This document shows positions 23,556 to 32,354 of a DNA stretch of 64,000 nucleotides, piece by piece (positions within the stretch are counted from its first letter, which is position 1; every line of letters starts with the position of its first letter). The DNA is from a virus, in IMG/VR virus record IMGVR_UViG_3300045454_000060, positions 38,456-102,455 of that record; one strand, written 5' to 3'. A model generated the notes under the pieces. That model ran no database searches. It worked only from the letters and a program-made list of their open reading frames with translations, and was not told the origin of the DNA. The position numbers were made by a program, and so were the translations under genes.

Positions 23556-25880
23556 ATGACTGACTTCGCCAAGCTGGCTGCGGCGCTCGAGAAGGCCGCC
23601 GGCGGCAATGACGAGACGCAGGGGCCGATCGCGCTTCTGGATTCCGGCTTCGCGCCGCTGAACTACGCCATCTCCGGGCGCTGGGATGGCGGATTCCCGA
23701 GCGGCCGGATCGTAGAACTGTTCGGTCCCGAAAGCTCTGGGAAGTGCCTGACTGCCGGCACCTACCTGCTCGGCGAGCATGGTCTGGCGACCATCGAGGA
23801 GCTCTGGGGGCTGCGCGGCTTCACGGCAAGCTCGCGTCAGCACGAGGAGCCGGTGGTTCATCATCTGCTGAATGAGCTGGGCGAGCTGGAGCCGACCAGC
23901 CACTTCGTCTGGAACGGCCGGCGTCGGTTCCTGCGTCTCGTCACGCGCTCCGGGCGTGTGCTCGAGGCGACTGCGCGGCATCCCGTGCGGGTGATGAATG
24001 AGCGCGGGCGCATCGTCTGGCGGCATGCCGAGAAGGTCAGGGTCGGCGATCATCTGCCGACGCTGCGCGGGCAGAAGCTCGGCGGGTCCGGGACGCTTGA
24101 GACCGACGAGGCGCGCATGCTCGGCTACCTTGTTGCCGACGGCTACTACGGCGACACGGGTCGGTTCTCGCTGTCCAACTCCGATCCCGAAATCGTGAAT
24201 GACTGTCGGGCGTTGCTTCGTCGCTATCTGGGCGTCGACCCCAAGAGCACGCCGCCGCGCGAGGACAGCGCTTCGGTCGAGCATTGGGTGTATTCCGTCG
24301 AGTTGCGGCGGATTCTTCACGACCGCTATGGGCTGAGGCCGGTTCTGTCCAAGGACAAGATCGTGCCGCTGGCAGTTCGCGTGGCGAGCATCGAAGCGCA
24401 GCGTGCCTTCATTCGCGCCTACGTGGAATGCGAGGCTGCGATCAATCCGGGGACGTGCATCGAGGTGTGCTCGGCGTCCCATGAGCTGCTGCGCCAGATT
24501 CAGTTGATGCTGCTCAACCTGGGCGTGTATGCGACCGTGCACGACAAGCCTGTTGCGGGTCGCGAGCATGTCTATCGTCGGCTTGCGATCAGTGGGGCCG
24601 ACTATGACCGCTACGGGCAGGAGATTGGCTTCGGCACGACTGCTCGCCAGGCGCAGTTCCGATCGCGCAGTGTCGCGATGGAGCGCACTTATTCGGACTG
24701 CATCCCGAATCTCGGCGGCATTCTGCGCGATCTTTTCGAGGCATCCGATACGGATCGCGAAGCCTCCTCGCTGCTCGAAGGCTACATGGGCGAGGGTGCG
24801 ACGGCGATCGGGCGGGATCGGCTGCAGCGGGTGATCGCCTATTTCGGCGGGCGTCCCAATGCCTTCAATGTCGGTCTTGTGGCGTATCTGCGTCAGCTTG
24901 CGGCGCTGAACTATGCCTATGACGAGGTGGTTGCCGTCGAGGAGGGCGATGCGCCCACCTTCGACGTGGCGATGCCGGGGACGCACTCGTTCTGGTCGAA
25001 TGGCTTCATCAGTCACAACACCTGGCTGGCAACGCAGGCGATGATCGCCGCGCAGCGTGTGGGCGGTGTCGCCGGCTTCCACGATCACGAGCGCAGCTTC
25101 GTCTCGGCGGTCGCCGAGCGTCTCGGGCTCGATCTCACGCCCGGCCGCTTCTTCTTCAAGACCCCGGAGAGCTACGAGCAGTCGGTGGTGCACTTCATCA
25201 AGGCGACCACGGCCGTGCGCGAGGCGAAGGTGCTCGATCCCAAGACGCCGCTCTGCTGGGTGTTCGACAGCCTGGCCTCGATGGTGCCGCAGCAGCGCAT
25301 CGCCAAGGATGCGACCGAGCTGAACATGAACGACACCACGGCACTCGCGCGCCTGACCTCGACCACCTTCCCCTCGATCGCGCAGATCGCCGAGAAGAAC
25401 AACGTGCTGGTGCTGGTGCTGAATCAGATCCGCCTCAAGCCCGGTGTCGTTTATGGCGACCCCACCACCACCCCGGGCGGCAACGCGCCAAAATACTACG
25501 CCTCCGTGCGCATCCAGCTTGCTGCCTCGCGTCTGATGAAGGACGAGGGCGGCGAGAAGGTCATGATCGGCCAGGAGGTCACGGCGCGCTGCGTCAAGAA
25601 CAAGATCGCCCGCCCCTTCGTCACCGCGAAGTGGCGCTTCCTGTTCGGTGAGGACGGGGTGGGGCGCTTCGACGTGGCGGGCAGCCTGCTGGAGTTCGCG
25701 CTCGCCAAGAAGCTGCTGAAGACTTCCGGGTCGCGCGTCGAGTGGATCGACGGCAAGACCTATTTCAAGGGGCAGCTTGCCCAGAAGATCGAGACCGAGG
25801 GATGCCTCGGCGAGCTGCAGGCGCTGATCGCGCAGTCGGGCGAGACCCCGGACGTGGCGCCGCCGGAGAGCGAGGAGTGA
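23556..25880 (+). CDS. recA: RecA recombinase interrupted by an intein
   Basis: 774 residues; AAGGA precedes ATG. Extein N (1-63) ends GPESSGK and extein C (from residue 489) begins TWLATQAM, so splicing restores Walker A GPESSGKT. After removal RecA is 349 residues, the usual size. FDSLASMVP (Walker B) and the L2-like region LNQIRLKPGVVYGDPTTTPGGNA are intact. The protein should drive strand exchange with the ssDNA-binding and UvsY-like proteins encoded upstream. Without splicing the ATP site is destroyed, so the intein could gate RecA activity. Confidence 0.95.
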   Translation: MTDFAKLAAALEKAAGGNDETQGPIALLDSGFAPLNYAISGRWDGGFPSGRIVELFGPESSGKCLTAGTYLLGEHGLATIEELWGLRGFTASSRQHEEPVVHHLLNELGELEPTSHFVWNGRRRFLRLVTRSGRVLEATARHPVRVMNERGRIVWRHAEKVRVGDHLPTLRGQKLGGSGTLETDEARMLGYLVADGYYGDTGRFSLSNSDPEIVNDCRALLRRYLGVDPKSTPPREDSASVEHWVYSVELRRILHDRYGLRPVLSKDKIVPLAVRVASIEAQRAFIRAYVECEAAINPGTCIEVCSASHELLRQIQLMLLNLGVYATVHDKPVAGREHVYRRLAISGADYDRYGQEIGFGTTARQAQFRSRSVAMERTYSDCIPNLGGILRDLFEASDTDREASSLLEGYMGEGATAIGRDRLQRVIAYFGGRPNAFNVGLVAYLRQLAALNYAYDEVVAVEEGDAPTFDVAMPGTHSFWSNGFISHNTWLATQAMIAAQRVGGVAGFHDHERSFVSAVAERLGLDLTPGRFFFKTPESYEQSVVHFIKATTAVREAKVLDPKTPLCWVFDSLASMVPQQRIAKDATELNMNDTTALARLTSTTFPSIAQIAEKNNVLVLVLNQIRLKPGVVYGDPTTTPGGNAPKYYASVRIQLAASRLMKDEGGEKVMIGQEVTARCVKNKIARPFVTAKWRFLFGEDGVGRFDVAGSLLEFALAKKLLKTSGSRVEWIDGKTYFKGQLAQKIETEGCLGELQALIAQSGETPDVAPPESEE
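23745..25019 (+). mobile_element. intein with LAGLIDADG homing endonuclease in the RecA P-loop
   Basis: 425 residues, from Cys64 to Asn488, with Thr as the +1 residue. Block A CLTAGTYLLGE, block B LEATARHPVRVM, blocks F/G TFDVAMPGTHSFWSNGFISH then Asn. The endonuclease carries LGYLVADGYY and a second, divergent copy FIRAYVECEA in which Glu replaces the usual Asp, so nicking or reduced cutting is possible. Confidence 0.95.
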
Positions 25881-26353
25881 GCGACTTCATCAGCTACGTG
25901 CTCGGCTTCGTCTTCGACGAGGGCTGTCGCCGCGTCGTGCTGATCTCCAAGAAGCGCCCGCAATGGATGCTGGGTCGGCTGAACGGGGTCGGCGGCAAGA
26001 TCGAGCCTGGCGAGAAGGCGCTCGCGGCGATGGTGCGCGAGTGCGAGGAGGAGACCGGGCTCAGGGTGGAGGACTGGTCGCATGTCGCGACCATTCGCCA
26101 TCCGACCTTCAAGATCGTCTGCTTCTTTACCGTGGCGGACGTGACAGCGGCGCGCACCATGACCGACGAGGAGGTGAGGATCGTGCATCTCAGTCGGCTT
26201 CACGAGCTTCTCGAAGGTGGCTGGCTGCTGCCCAATCTCCCGTTGCTGATCGCGCTTTCGCTGGATCGAAGCGGCATCAGGAAGCCCGTGGAGCTGCTCG
26301 ACGACAGCGCGGTGCCGCAGGTGCGCCGGCGTTTGTCACTTGCCGGTGACTGA
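25877..26353 (+). CDS. Nudix hydrolase (MutT-like)
   Basis: 158 residues from GTG 25877, overlapping the recA stop (GTGA). The Nudix box is complete: GKIEPGEKALAAMVRECEEE followed by TGL. WMLGRLNGVGGK before it is typical of the 8-oxo-dGTP/(d)NTP branch. It would hydrolyse oxidised or unwanted nucleotides, fitting the nucleotide-metabolism genes downstream. It ends in a Pro/Arg-rich tail of 30 residues. Confidence 0.92.
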   Translation: MSDFISYVLGFVFDEGCRRVVLISKKRPQWMLGRLNGVGGKIEPGEKALAAMVRECEEETGLRVEDWSHVATIRHPTFKIVCFFTVADVTAARTMTDEEVRIVHLSRLHELLEGGWLLPNLPLLIALSLDRSGIRKPVELLDDSAVPQVRRRLSLAGD

Positions 26354-26373
26354 TTTTTCTGCGATCGTGCGAC

Positions 26374-26393
26374 AGTCACGACTGACGTAGGAG
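26374..26393 (+). promoter_or_regulatory. TCA-N4-TGA operator
   Basis: AGTCACGACTGACG (26374-26387) followed by TAGGAGGGGCAA, the same leader as at 12749. No good -35. Confidence 0.55.
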
Positions 26394-26401
26394 GGGCAAT
26401 C

Positions 26402-26944
26402 ATGGCAACGCGGTCGCTGATCGGCATGATGGAGGCCGATCAGGTGCGGTTCATCTACTGCCATTGGGACGGCTACCCGTCCCACAATGGCGCGCTTCTG
26501 CTCGATCACCACTCGACGGTCGAGCGGGTGCGCGGGCTGCTCGATCTGGGCGATCTCTCCTCGCTCGGCGAGGAGCTCGGCGAGAAGCACGACTTCGACT
26601 GGCGCATGAAGCTTATGCAGGAGCTGCGCGCGAAGGGCGTGCAGAACTACGACGAGGATGCGGAGTATCGCCGTCTGGATCGCATGTGTCTCGCCTATGG
26701 GCGGGATCGCGGCGAGACCGACATCGAGGCGAAGACCTGCTCGCGCGAGCAGTATCGCGGGTTCGCCGTCAGCGGCGAGTATGGCGCCGAGTATGTCTAC
26801 CTCGCCGAGCCGCGGCTCGACGGCAGCGTGAAGTGGCTGGTCGCGAATCACGGGGGCGTGCTGGTCGAGCTGACGCGGCGGATCGTCGAGAGCGACGAGA
26901 TCCACCTGCCGGTCGAAGGTCCGAATGCCGGGGTCTGGGCGTGA
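26402..26944 (+). CDS. conserved phage protein (CHWDGYP family)
   Basis: 180 residues, ATG with GGAGGGGC upstream. The opening MATRSLIGMMEADQVRFIYCHWDGYPSHNG is a recognisable start of a widespread phage and prophage protein family of unknown function. Its end, EGPNAGVWA, weakly resembles the WGxWA tails of three other proteins here. The stop overlaps the ligase start. Confidence 0.8.
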   Translation: MATRSLIGMMEADQVRFIYCHWDGYPSHNGALLLDHHSTVERVRGLLDLGDLSSLGEELGEKHDFDWRMKLMQELRAKGVQNYDEDAEYRRLDRMCLAYGRDRGETDIEAKTCSREQYRGFAVSGEYGAEYVYLAEPRLDGSVKWLVANHGGVLVELTRRIVESDEIHLPVEGPNAGVWA

Positions 26945-27855
26945 GCGAGACGCCGTTCCGGCCGATGCTGGCGAGTCCGGCGGATGTGGATGCGCTCCGC
27001 TATCCGCTGCTCGCCAGCCCGAAGCTCGACGGCATTCGCTGTCTGGCGATGGGCGGCAGGGCGATGTCGCGCTCGATGAAGCCGATCCCGAACCGGCATG
27101 TCCAGCAGAAATTCGCCGAGTTCGCGCGCCAGCTCGAGGGTCTCGACGGCGAGCTGATCGTCGGCGAGCCCAATCACCCCGACGTGTATCGCACGACCAG
27201 TTCGGCGGTGATGGCGCATGACGGCACCCCGGACTTCTTCTTCTGGGCGTTCGACCTGTGGGATGAGGGCTACGGCTATGCGATGCGCTTCTCGCTGCTG
27301 GCGAAGCGCTTCCAGCCGATCAATGACATGGCCCCCTGGGCGATGATCCTGCCGCATGACTACATCCGCGATCGGGATGAGTTGGATGCCTTCGAGGCCG
27401 ACGCTCTGAAGCAGGGCTTCGAGGGCGTGATGCTGCGGTCGCTCGATGGCCCCTACAAGCGGGGGCGGTCGTCGGCGCGCGAGGGCTATCTCTTGAAGCT
27501 GAAGCGCTACCGGGATGCCGAGGCCGAGATTGTCGGCTTCGAGGAGCGGATGCACAACGGCAACGAGGCGTTCACCTCCGAGCTCGGCCGCACCAAGCGC
27601 TCGACCGCGATGGCCGGGCTGGTGCCGACGGGCAGTCTGGGTGCCTTCGTGCTGCGGGGTCTGCCGGGTCAGCCCTTCGAGGGTGTGATCTTCAATGTCG
27701 GGACCGGGCTGGTCGAGCAGGAGCGCCAGCGTTTCTGGCGGGAGCGGGATGCCTTGCTGGGCAAGATCGTGAAATACAAGTTCTTCGATATCGGCGTGAA
27801 GGACGCACCGCGACACCCGGTCTATCTCGGCTTCCGTGATCCGATCGACCTCTAG
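26941..27855 (+). CDS. ATP-dependent DNA ligase (T7-like)
   Basis: 304 residues from GTG 26941 inside the preceding stop (GTGA). Nucleotidyltransferase motifs: SPKLDGIRC (motif I, adenylated Lys), DGELIVG (III), FFFWAFDLWD (IIIa), FEGVMLRSL (IV), YLLKLKRY (V), then an OB domain ending KYKFFDIG and PRHPVYLGFRD. Size and motifs fit the compact phage T7 ligase. It seals nicks after the 5' nuclease encoded upstream. Confidence 0.94.
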   Translation: MSETPFRPMLASPADVDALRYPLLASPKLDGIRCLAMGGRAMSRSMKPIPNRHVQQKFAEFARQLEGLDGELIVGEPNHPDVYRTTSSAVMAHDGTPDFFFWAFDLWDEGYGYAMRFSLLAKRFQPINDMAPWAMILPHDYIRDRDELDAFEADALKQGFEGVMLRSLDGPYKRGRSSAREGYLLKLKRYRDAEAEIVGFEERMHNGNEAFTSELGRTKRSTAMAGLVPTGSLGAFVLRGLPGQPFEGVIFNVGTGLVEQERQRFWRERDALLGKIVKYKFFDIGVKDAPRHPVYLGFRDPIDL

Positions 27856-27865
27856 CGCAAGGGTG

Positions 27866-27894
27866 TTGCCTCTGATCTGGAGCGTGCCTATGTC
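27866..27894 (+). promoter_or_regulatory. sigma70-like promoter without the operator
   Basis: -35 TTGCCT, 17-bp spacer, -10 TATGTC. The spacer lacks the palindrome, so this promoter may escape the repressor and act during plasmid maintenance. Confidence 0.55.
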
Positions 27895-27915
27895 GTTACT
27901 CCTGGGGGTGACGAC

Positions 27916-28458
27916 ATGGCACGTTTCGATCAGGGGTTTGTGCGACGCAACGGCAAGGTCTGGTATCGGCGGGGCGGGAAGGTTCTGTGCGAGGTCTGTG
28001 GGGTGCACGACACCTGCGAGCTGCGCTCGGCGCTGGTCAATCTCGGCGCCTGGAGGCTGGCGACGGTGGCGGTAGAGGAGTGCGGCATCTACGTTCCCGT
28101 GCTCGGGTTCCAGGATCGCAGCGGGCTCGAGGGCAGCTTCAACACCTTCCGGCGCGGCAGGGGGTGGGCCAATCGTCTCGAGCTCGGCTGCCGGGTCGCA
28201 CTGCACGATCTTGCCGCGGATCGTCTGCTTGGGCGCGCGACGGTGACGGGCATTCACTACGGGCCCCTGGGTGGCCTGCTGCGGGACTTCGCGGCGGACA
28301 ATCATCTGATGCGGGGCCTCTCGGCCATCGAGGCCCCGGGGCGTCTGCACGCGGTGCTGCGTCGGCTCTACGGGACGAACTATGCCGGCGTGGACTGCGA
28401 GTTCTCGGTGATCGAGCTTGCGTGCGGGGAGGAGGGTGATGCGGATCGTGCGGCTTGA
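27916..28458 (+). CDS. unknown protein, ASCH/PUA-like candidate
   Basis: 180 residues. A CEVCGVHDTCELR zinc-like motif near residue 25 is followed by FNTFRRGRGWANRLELGCRV, then ATVTGIHYGPLG, reminiscent of ASCH/PUA-like domains (a beta barrel that binds RNA or modified bases). The resemblance is weak. It is the first gene after an operator-free promoter and overlaps the next gene. Confidence 0.72.
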   Translation: MARFDQGFVRRNGKVWYRRGGKVLCEVCGVHDTCELRSALVNLGAWRLATVAVEECGIYVPVLGFQDRSGLEGSFNTFRRGRGWANRLELGCRVALHDLAADRLLGRATVTGIHYGPLGGLLRDFAADNHLMRGLSAIEAPGRLHAVLRRLYGTNYAGVDCEFSVIELACGEEGDADRAA

Positions 28459-28858
28459 TCCGGTCAAGCGGGGTCGGATCACGCTGGGTCATCTCGTCAC
28501 GCTGGACAGCGGCGAGATCGTCTATGCGGCACGGCGCCGCCACAGGCACATCTTCCGCTCCGGGCGCGCTTCGATCAGCGCGGCGATGGAGGATGGCGAG
28601 GCGGCCTGGGCGATCGACGAGACGACCCTCTACATGCTGCGCACCAAGGGGGTGAAGCGGGTGGCTGTGCGTGTCGAGGACACGGGCGACATCTACCTGA
28701 CCGCGCTCGCCAGCTTCTTCGATCTGCGCAAGGCGCGCGTGAAGGACTACTCCGATCGCGGCGGCAGTCGGCAGCGCTACCTGCCGCTGGATCACTTCAC
28801 CTTCCAGCGCGGGCGCGTGACGCTCCAGGAGAACACGGCACTCGCCGGGGTTTGCTGA
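28439..28858 (+). CDS. unknown protein
   Basis: 139 residues; ATG lies within the previous gene, preceded by GGGGAGGAGGG. Basic, beta-rich sequence (TLDSGEIVYAARRRHRHIF, RVAVRVEDTGDIYLTALASF). No family recognised. Confidence 0.72.
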   Translation: MRIVRLDPVKRGRITLGHLVTLDSGEIVYAARRRHRHIFRSGRASISAAMEDGEAAWAIDETTLYMLRTKGVKRVAVRVEDTGDIYLTALASFFDLRKARVKDYSDRGGSRQRYLPLDHFTFQRGRVTLQENTALAGVC

Positions 28859-28889
28859 TTGCGCGCCTCAGTCAGCGTTGATATATGAG
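28859..28889 (+). promoter_or_regulatory. operator-promoter
   Basis: -35 TTGCGC (28859-28864), 17-bp spacer, -10 TATATG (28882-28887). Operator AGTCAGCGTTGATA (28870-28883). Drives the SbcCD operon. Confidence 0.74.
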
Positions 28890-28911
28890 TGCATCACGAC
28901 GGGGGAGGGGC

Positions 28912-29139
28912 ATGGTGGAGCTCGCAGATCTTTTGGGCTTGTGGGAAGCGAAACCCTACACGGCAGAGGATCACCTCGTTGGGCACGGTGAGATGGCCGG
29001 CTGGGATGAGGCGAAGATGAGACGGCTTGCGGGTCGCTTCATCGACGAAAACGACCTGACCGAGCAGTTCTGCGATTGGTTGGACGCGCGATGGCGCGAG
29101 GAGGGTTCGGTGAACGTCTATGCGGAGGATGAACCGTGA
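28912..29139 (+). CDS. small acidic protein
   Basis: 75 residues from ATG 28912, with GGGGGAGGGG directly before it; an upstream in-frame ATG at 28885 overlaps the -10. Sequence is acidic and helical (EAKMRRLAGRFIDENDLTEQF). Unknown. GTGA overlap with the next gene. Confidence 0.68.
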   Translation: MVELADLLGLWEAKPYTAEDHLVGHGEMAGWDEAKMRRLAGRFIDENDLTEQFCDWLDARWREEGSVNVYAEDEP

Positions 29140-29399
29140 TCGAGGCGTTCGACAAGATGGCCGAGCAGTTCAATGCGGAGCTGGAGGAGGTTCGCGCGGA
29201 TGCTCATTGGCTGAGTGAGCAGCTCGACAGGGCGGTGGTTGCGATGGCCGGCGTGCGCGCTGCGCTGCACAGCATGCCCGGGGTCGATCCCTTCGCGCAT
29301 GGACCGCTCGCTGAGGCGGATTCGTTGATGGAGACCCTTTTGGAGACGATCGCGAAGGGTCGTCAGGGCGTCGAGACTTCGGAGGGCGATCGGGAATGA
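29136..29399 (+). CDS. small helical protein
   Basis: 87 residues from GTG 29136. Predicted coiled-coil (MAEQFNAELEEVRADAHWLS). Overlaps its neighbours on both sides and is translated with sbcD. Function unknown. Confidence 0.7.
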   Translation: MIEAFDKMAEQFNAELEEVRADAHWLSEQLDRAVVAMAGVRAALHSMPGVDPFAHGPLAEADSLMETLLETIAKGRQGVETSEGDRE

Positions 29400-30439
29400 G
29401 GCCGTTCGGTGTGATGGCGGATCTGCACTGCCACGCCTGGTCAGCCTTCGCGAGCACTCTGCCCGATGGCGTCAACTCGCGCCTGCGGGAGATTCTGCTC
29501 GAGGTCGATCGCTGCTGCCAGACGGTGCTGGACGCCGGCGGCGACACGGTCGTGATCGCCGGCGACGTGTTCCATGTGCGCGGGCACGTCGCGCCGTCGG
29601 TGTTCAATCCCGCGCGCGATTGCCTGCTGCGGTGGGTCAATCTCGGCATAACCTTCATCGTCATCCCGGGCAACCATGACCTGGAAGGCAAGGAGAGCAG
29701 GCGTCTGACCAGTGCCGTGGCGATGCTCGAGGACTCGCTCGGCGTCACGGTCGCACACGAGCCGGCAGTGATCGGCAGCAAGGTGCTGGTGCCCTACATG
29801 CCGCGGCGCGAGGCGCTGCTGGCCCAGATCGAGGTGATCGCCTCGCGCTACCGCCCGGTCATTGCCGGCATGGACCTGTTCATCCATGCCGGCATCGACG
29901 GCGTGCTGCCGGGGGTGCCTGCGCATGGGCTGACGGCGGATGCGCTTGCCGCATTCGGCTTCCGTCGCGTCTGGGCGGGTGACTATCACAACGCGAAGGA
30001 GCTTGCGGACGGCAGGGTGATCTCGATCGGCGCTCCGGTGCAGCACACCTGGTCGGATGTCGGGCATCGTGCCGGCTGGTGGCTGGTGCAGGAGGACCAG
30101 CCCCGCTGGTTCGCGTCCCATGCGCCGCGATTCATCGAAATCACCGGCAGGGAGGATCCGGCCGAGCTGCCTCTCATCGTCGATGGTCACTATGTCAGAG
30201 CCAAGATCGGCACGGCGACCGCGCGGGATGTCGCCCTGTGGCGCGAGCAGTTGCGTGGGATGGGGGCGCGCGGGGTGCTGATCCAGGCGGTGCCGGCGAC
30301 AACAGCGATGCGCTCGGGTGCGGTCAGCGGATCGCTCGATCGCATCGACGAGGCGGTGGCGAAGTTCTGTGCGAACAACGGGCACGCGCCGGTGGTTGCC
30401 GATCTTTGCGTGCGTTATCTGGCGGAGGCGCAGTCGTGA
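29396..30439 (+). CDS. sbcD: SbcD/Mre11-type nuclease subunit (T4 gp47-like)
   Basis: 347 residues. Phosphoesterase motifs: MADLHCHAW, VIAGDVFH, VIPGNHD, FIHAGIDG and WAGDYHNAKEL. The domain order and the overlap with the Rad50-type gene identify it as the nuclease of an SbcCD/gp46-47 complex, which resects DNA ends for recombination. ATGA overlap upstream and GTGA downstream. Confidence 0.92.
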   Translation: MRPFGVMADLHCHAWSAFASTLPDGVNSRLREILLEVDRCCQTVLDAGGDTVVIAGDVFHVRGHVAPSVFNPARDCLLRWVNLGITFIVIPGNHDLEGKESRRLTSAVAMLEDSLGVTVAHEPAVIGSKVLVPYMPRREALLAQIEVIASRYRPVIAGMDLFIHAGIDGVLPGVPAHGLTADALAAFGFRRVWAGDYHNAKELADGRVISIGAPVQHTWSDVGHRAGWWLVQEDQPRWFASHAPRFIEITGREDPAELPLIVDGHYVRAKIGTATARDVALWREQLRGMGARGVLIQAVPATTAMRSGAVSGSLDRIDEAVAKFCANNGHAPVVADLCVRYLAEAQS

Positions 30440-32352
30440 GGGTCTGCACGGTCGAAGTGCGGGATTTCCTGTCGGTTGCCGAGGCGGCTTTTCGCCTCGA
30501 CGAGCGGGGGCTGGTGCTCATTCAGGGCGAGAACCGCGACAACCCCTCGGCGAGCTCGAACGGTTCCGGCAAGTCCAGCCTGGTCGATGCCGTGTGCTGG
30601 GGGCTCTACGGCGAGACCGCACGGGGTGCCGCCGCGACGGAGGTGATTCGCGCGGGGGCCAAGAAGGCCAGCGTGACGCTGGATGTCGAGGATGCGGGCC
30701 TGCGCTATCGCGTCACGCGCACGCGCAGCAAGGGCAAGACCACGCTCGAGCTGGTGCGGATCGACGCCGCCGGCGAGTCTGATCTGACGCAAGGCACCGT
30801 GCAACTGACGCAGGCGCGTCTGACGGCCGTGCTGGGGTGCAGCCCCGAGGTATTCCGCTCGGCGGTCTATCTCGGCCAGGAGCAAATGCCCGATCTGCCG
30901 TCCCTGACGGACAAGGCGCTGAAGAAGCTGATCGAGGAGGCGGCCGGGATCGAGGTGATCGAGCTCGCCTATGCGCGCGCCCGGCAGGCTGCGCTGGACG
31001 CACAGGCGAAGATCGACGGGCTGACGGCGAAGCGCGACGCGCTCCGGGGCGTGATCGAGCGCGTCAAGACGGATCTGCAGGATCTCAAGCTGCGCTACGA
31101 GGGCTGGAACGAGAGCCACCGCAAGCGTCTGGAAAGCCTGGAGGACTCGCTGAAGGCTTCCAGGGCGCATCTTCAGGGGGCCGATACCGAGATGGACGGC
31201 ATCGACGTGAGGCCCCTGGTTGACGAGTTGAAGGCGATCGAGGCCAGGCTTGCCGGCTATTCGGGCGAGCAGAAGCGCGAGCAGGAGCTCGCATCGGCGC
31301 TGGCGCGCTGCGAGCGGGAGGTTGCCGAGCACGAGGCACGCGCCCGCATGCTGGTCGGTCAGGCGCAGACGGCACTCAAGGCCGAGCAGGCGATCGCCGG
31401 CAAGGAGGGCCAGCCCTGCGATCACTGCGGTCAGCCCCTCTCGCGGCATGCGCTTTCGCATGCCTGCGAAGGGGCGCGACGGGATGCGGCACGCTACCGG
31501 GACGCGGCACGTGCGGCAACGGAAGCGCTGCGCAAGGCACGCGCGACGGCAAGCGCGGCAGCGGAAGCACTGGCAGCGCATCGCGCGAGCATGGGGGACC
31601 CGTCGCAGTTGCAGGCACGCGCGACCGAGCTGCGCGCGGAGCTCGAGCGCATCGCCGGCAAGGCGCGCGACGTTGAGACCTGGCGCGAGCGTGTCCAGCA
31701 GGCGAACAAGGCGCTGGAGGACGCCAAAGCTGAGGTGAACCCGTTCGTCTCGCTGGTGACGAACAAGGCGGTCGAGCTTCGGGGTCACATCCCGGCTTTG
31801 GAGAGCATGAACAGAAGCCTTGAAGAAGCGTCCCAGGAGCGCGATACTATTCAGTCAGCGGTGAAGGTGCTCGGGCCCGCCGGCGTGCGCGCGCATATCC
31901 TCGACGGGGTGACACCCTATCTGAACGACCGCACGGCGACCTACCTGGATGCGCTCTCGGACGGCACGCTGAAGGCAATCTGGACCACGCTGGTGCGGGA
32001 CGCGAAGGGCGATCTCAAGGAGCGCTTCTCGATCGAGGTGCAGCACCCGGCGGGCGAGGGCTTTGCCGTTCTGTCGGGCGGCGAAAAGCGCAAGGTTCGG
32101 CTGGCAACCGCTATGGCACTTCAGGATCTGGTCGGCTCGCGTGCGACGAAGCCGTTCCAGCTCTGGATCGCGGACGAGATCGACGATGCCCTGGACGATG
32201 CCGGCCTGGAGCGTCTGATGGTCGTGCTGCAGGAGAAGGCGAAGGAGAAGGGCACGGTGATGGTGATCTCGCACAACCCCCTGCGCGACTGGGTGCCGAA
32301 TGCGTGGGTGGTGGTCAAGGAAGACGGCAAGTCGAAGCTGGAGACGGTCTGA
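30436..32352 (+). CDS. sbcC: SbcC/Rad50-type ATPase (T4 gp46-like)
   Basis: 638 residues from GTG 30436. Walker A SSNGSGKSSLVDAVCWGLYG near residue 40; long coiled-coils flank a zinc-hook motif QPCDHCGQPL; the C-terminal half has the ABC signature FAVLSGGEKRKVRLATAMAL and Walker B LWIADEIDDALDD. It tethers DNA ends and drives SbcD. At 638 residues it is shorter than bacterial SbcC (about 1050) and close to phage gp46. A TCA-N4-TGA match at 31853 lies inside the gene. Confidence 0.93.
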   Translation: MRVCTVEVRDFLSVAEAAFRLDERGLVLIQGENRDNPSASSNGSGKSSLVDAVCWGLYGETARGAAATEVIRAGAKKASVTLDVEDAGLRYRVTRTRSKGKTTLELVRIDAAGESDLTQGTVQLTQARLTAVLGCSPEVFRSAVYLGQEQMPDLPSLTDKALKKLIEEAAGIEVIELAYARARQAALDAQAKIDGLTAKRDALRGVIERVKTDLQDLKLRYEGWNESHRKRLESLEDSLKASRAHLQGADTEMDGIDVRPLVDELKAIEARLAGYSGEQKREQELASALARCEREVAEHEARARMLVGQAQTALKAEQAIAGKEGQPCDHCGQPLSRHALSHACEGARRDAARYRDAARAATEALRKARATASAAAEALAAHRASMGDPSQLQARATELRAELERIAGKARDVETWRERVQQANKALEDAKAEVNPFVSLVTNKAVELRGHIPALESMNRSLEEASQERDTIQSAVKVLGPAGVRAHILDGVTPYLNDRTATYLDALSDGTLKAIWTTLVRDAKGDLKERFSIEVQHPAGEGFAVLSGGEKRKVRLATAMALQDLVGSRATKPFQLWIADEIDDALDDAGLERLMVVLQEKAKEKGTVMVISHNPLRDWVPNAWVVVKEDGKSKLETV

Positions 32353-32354
32353 CG

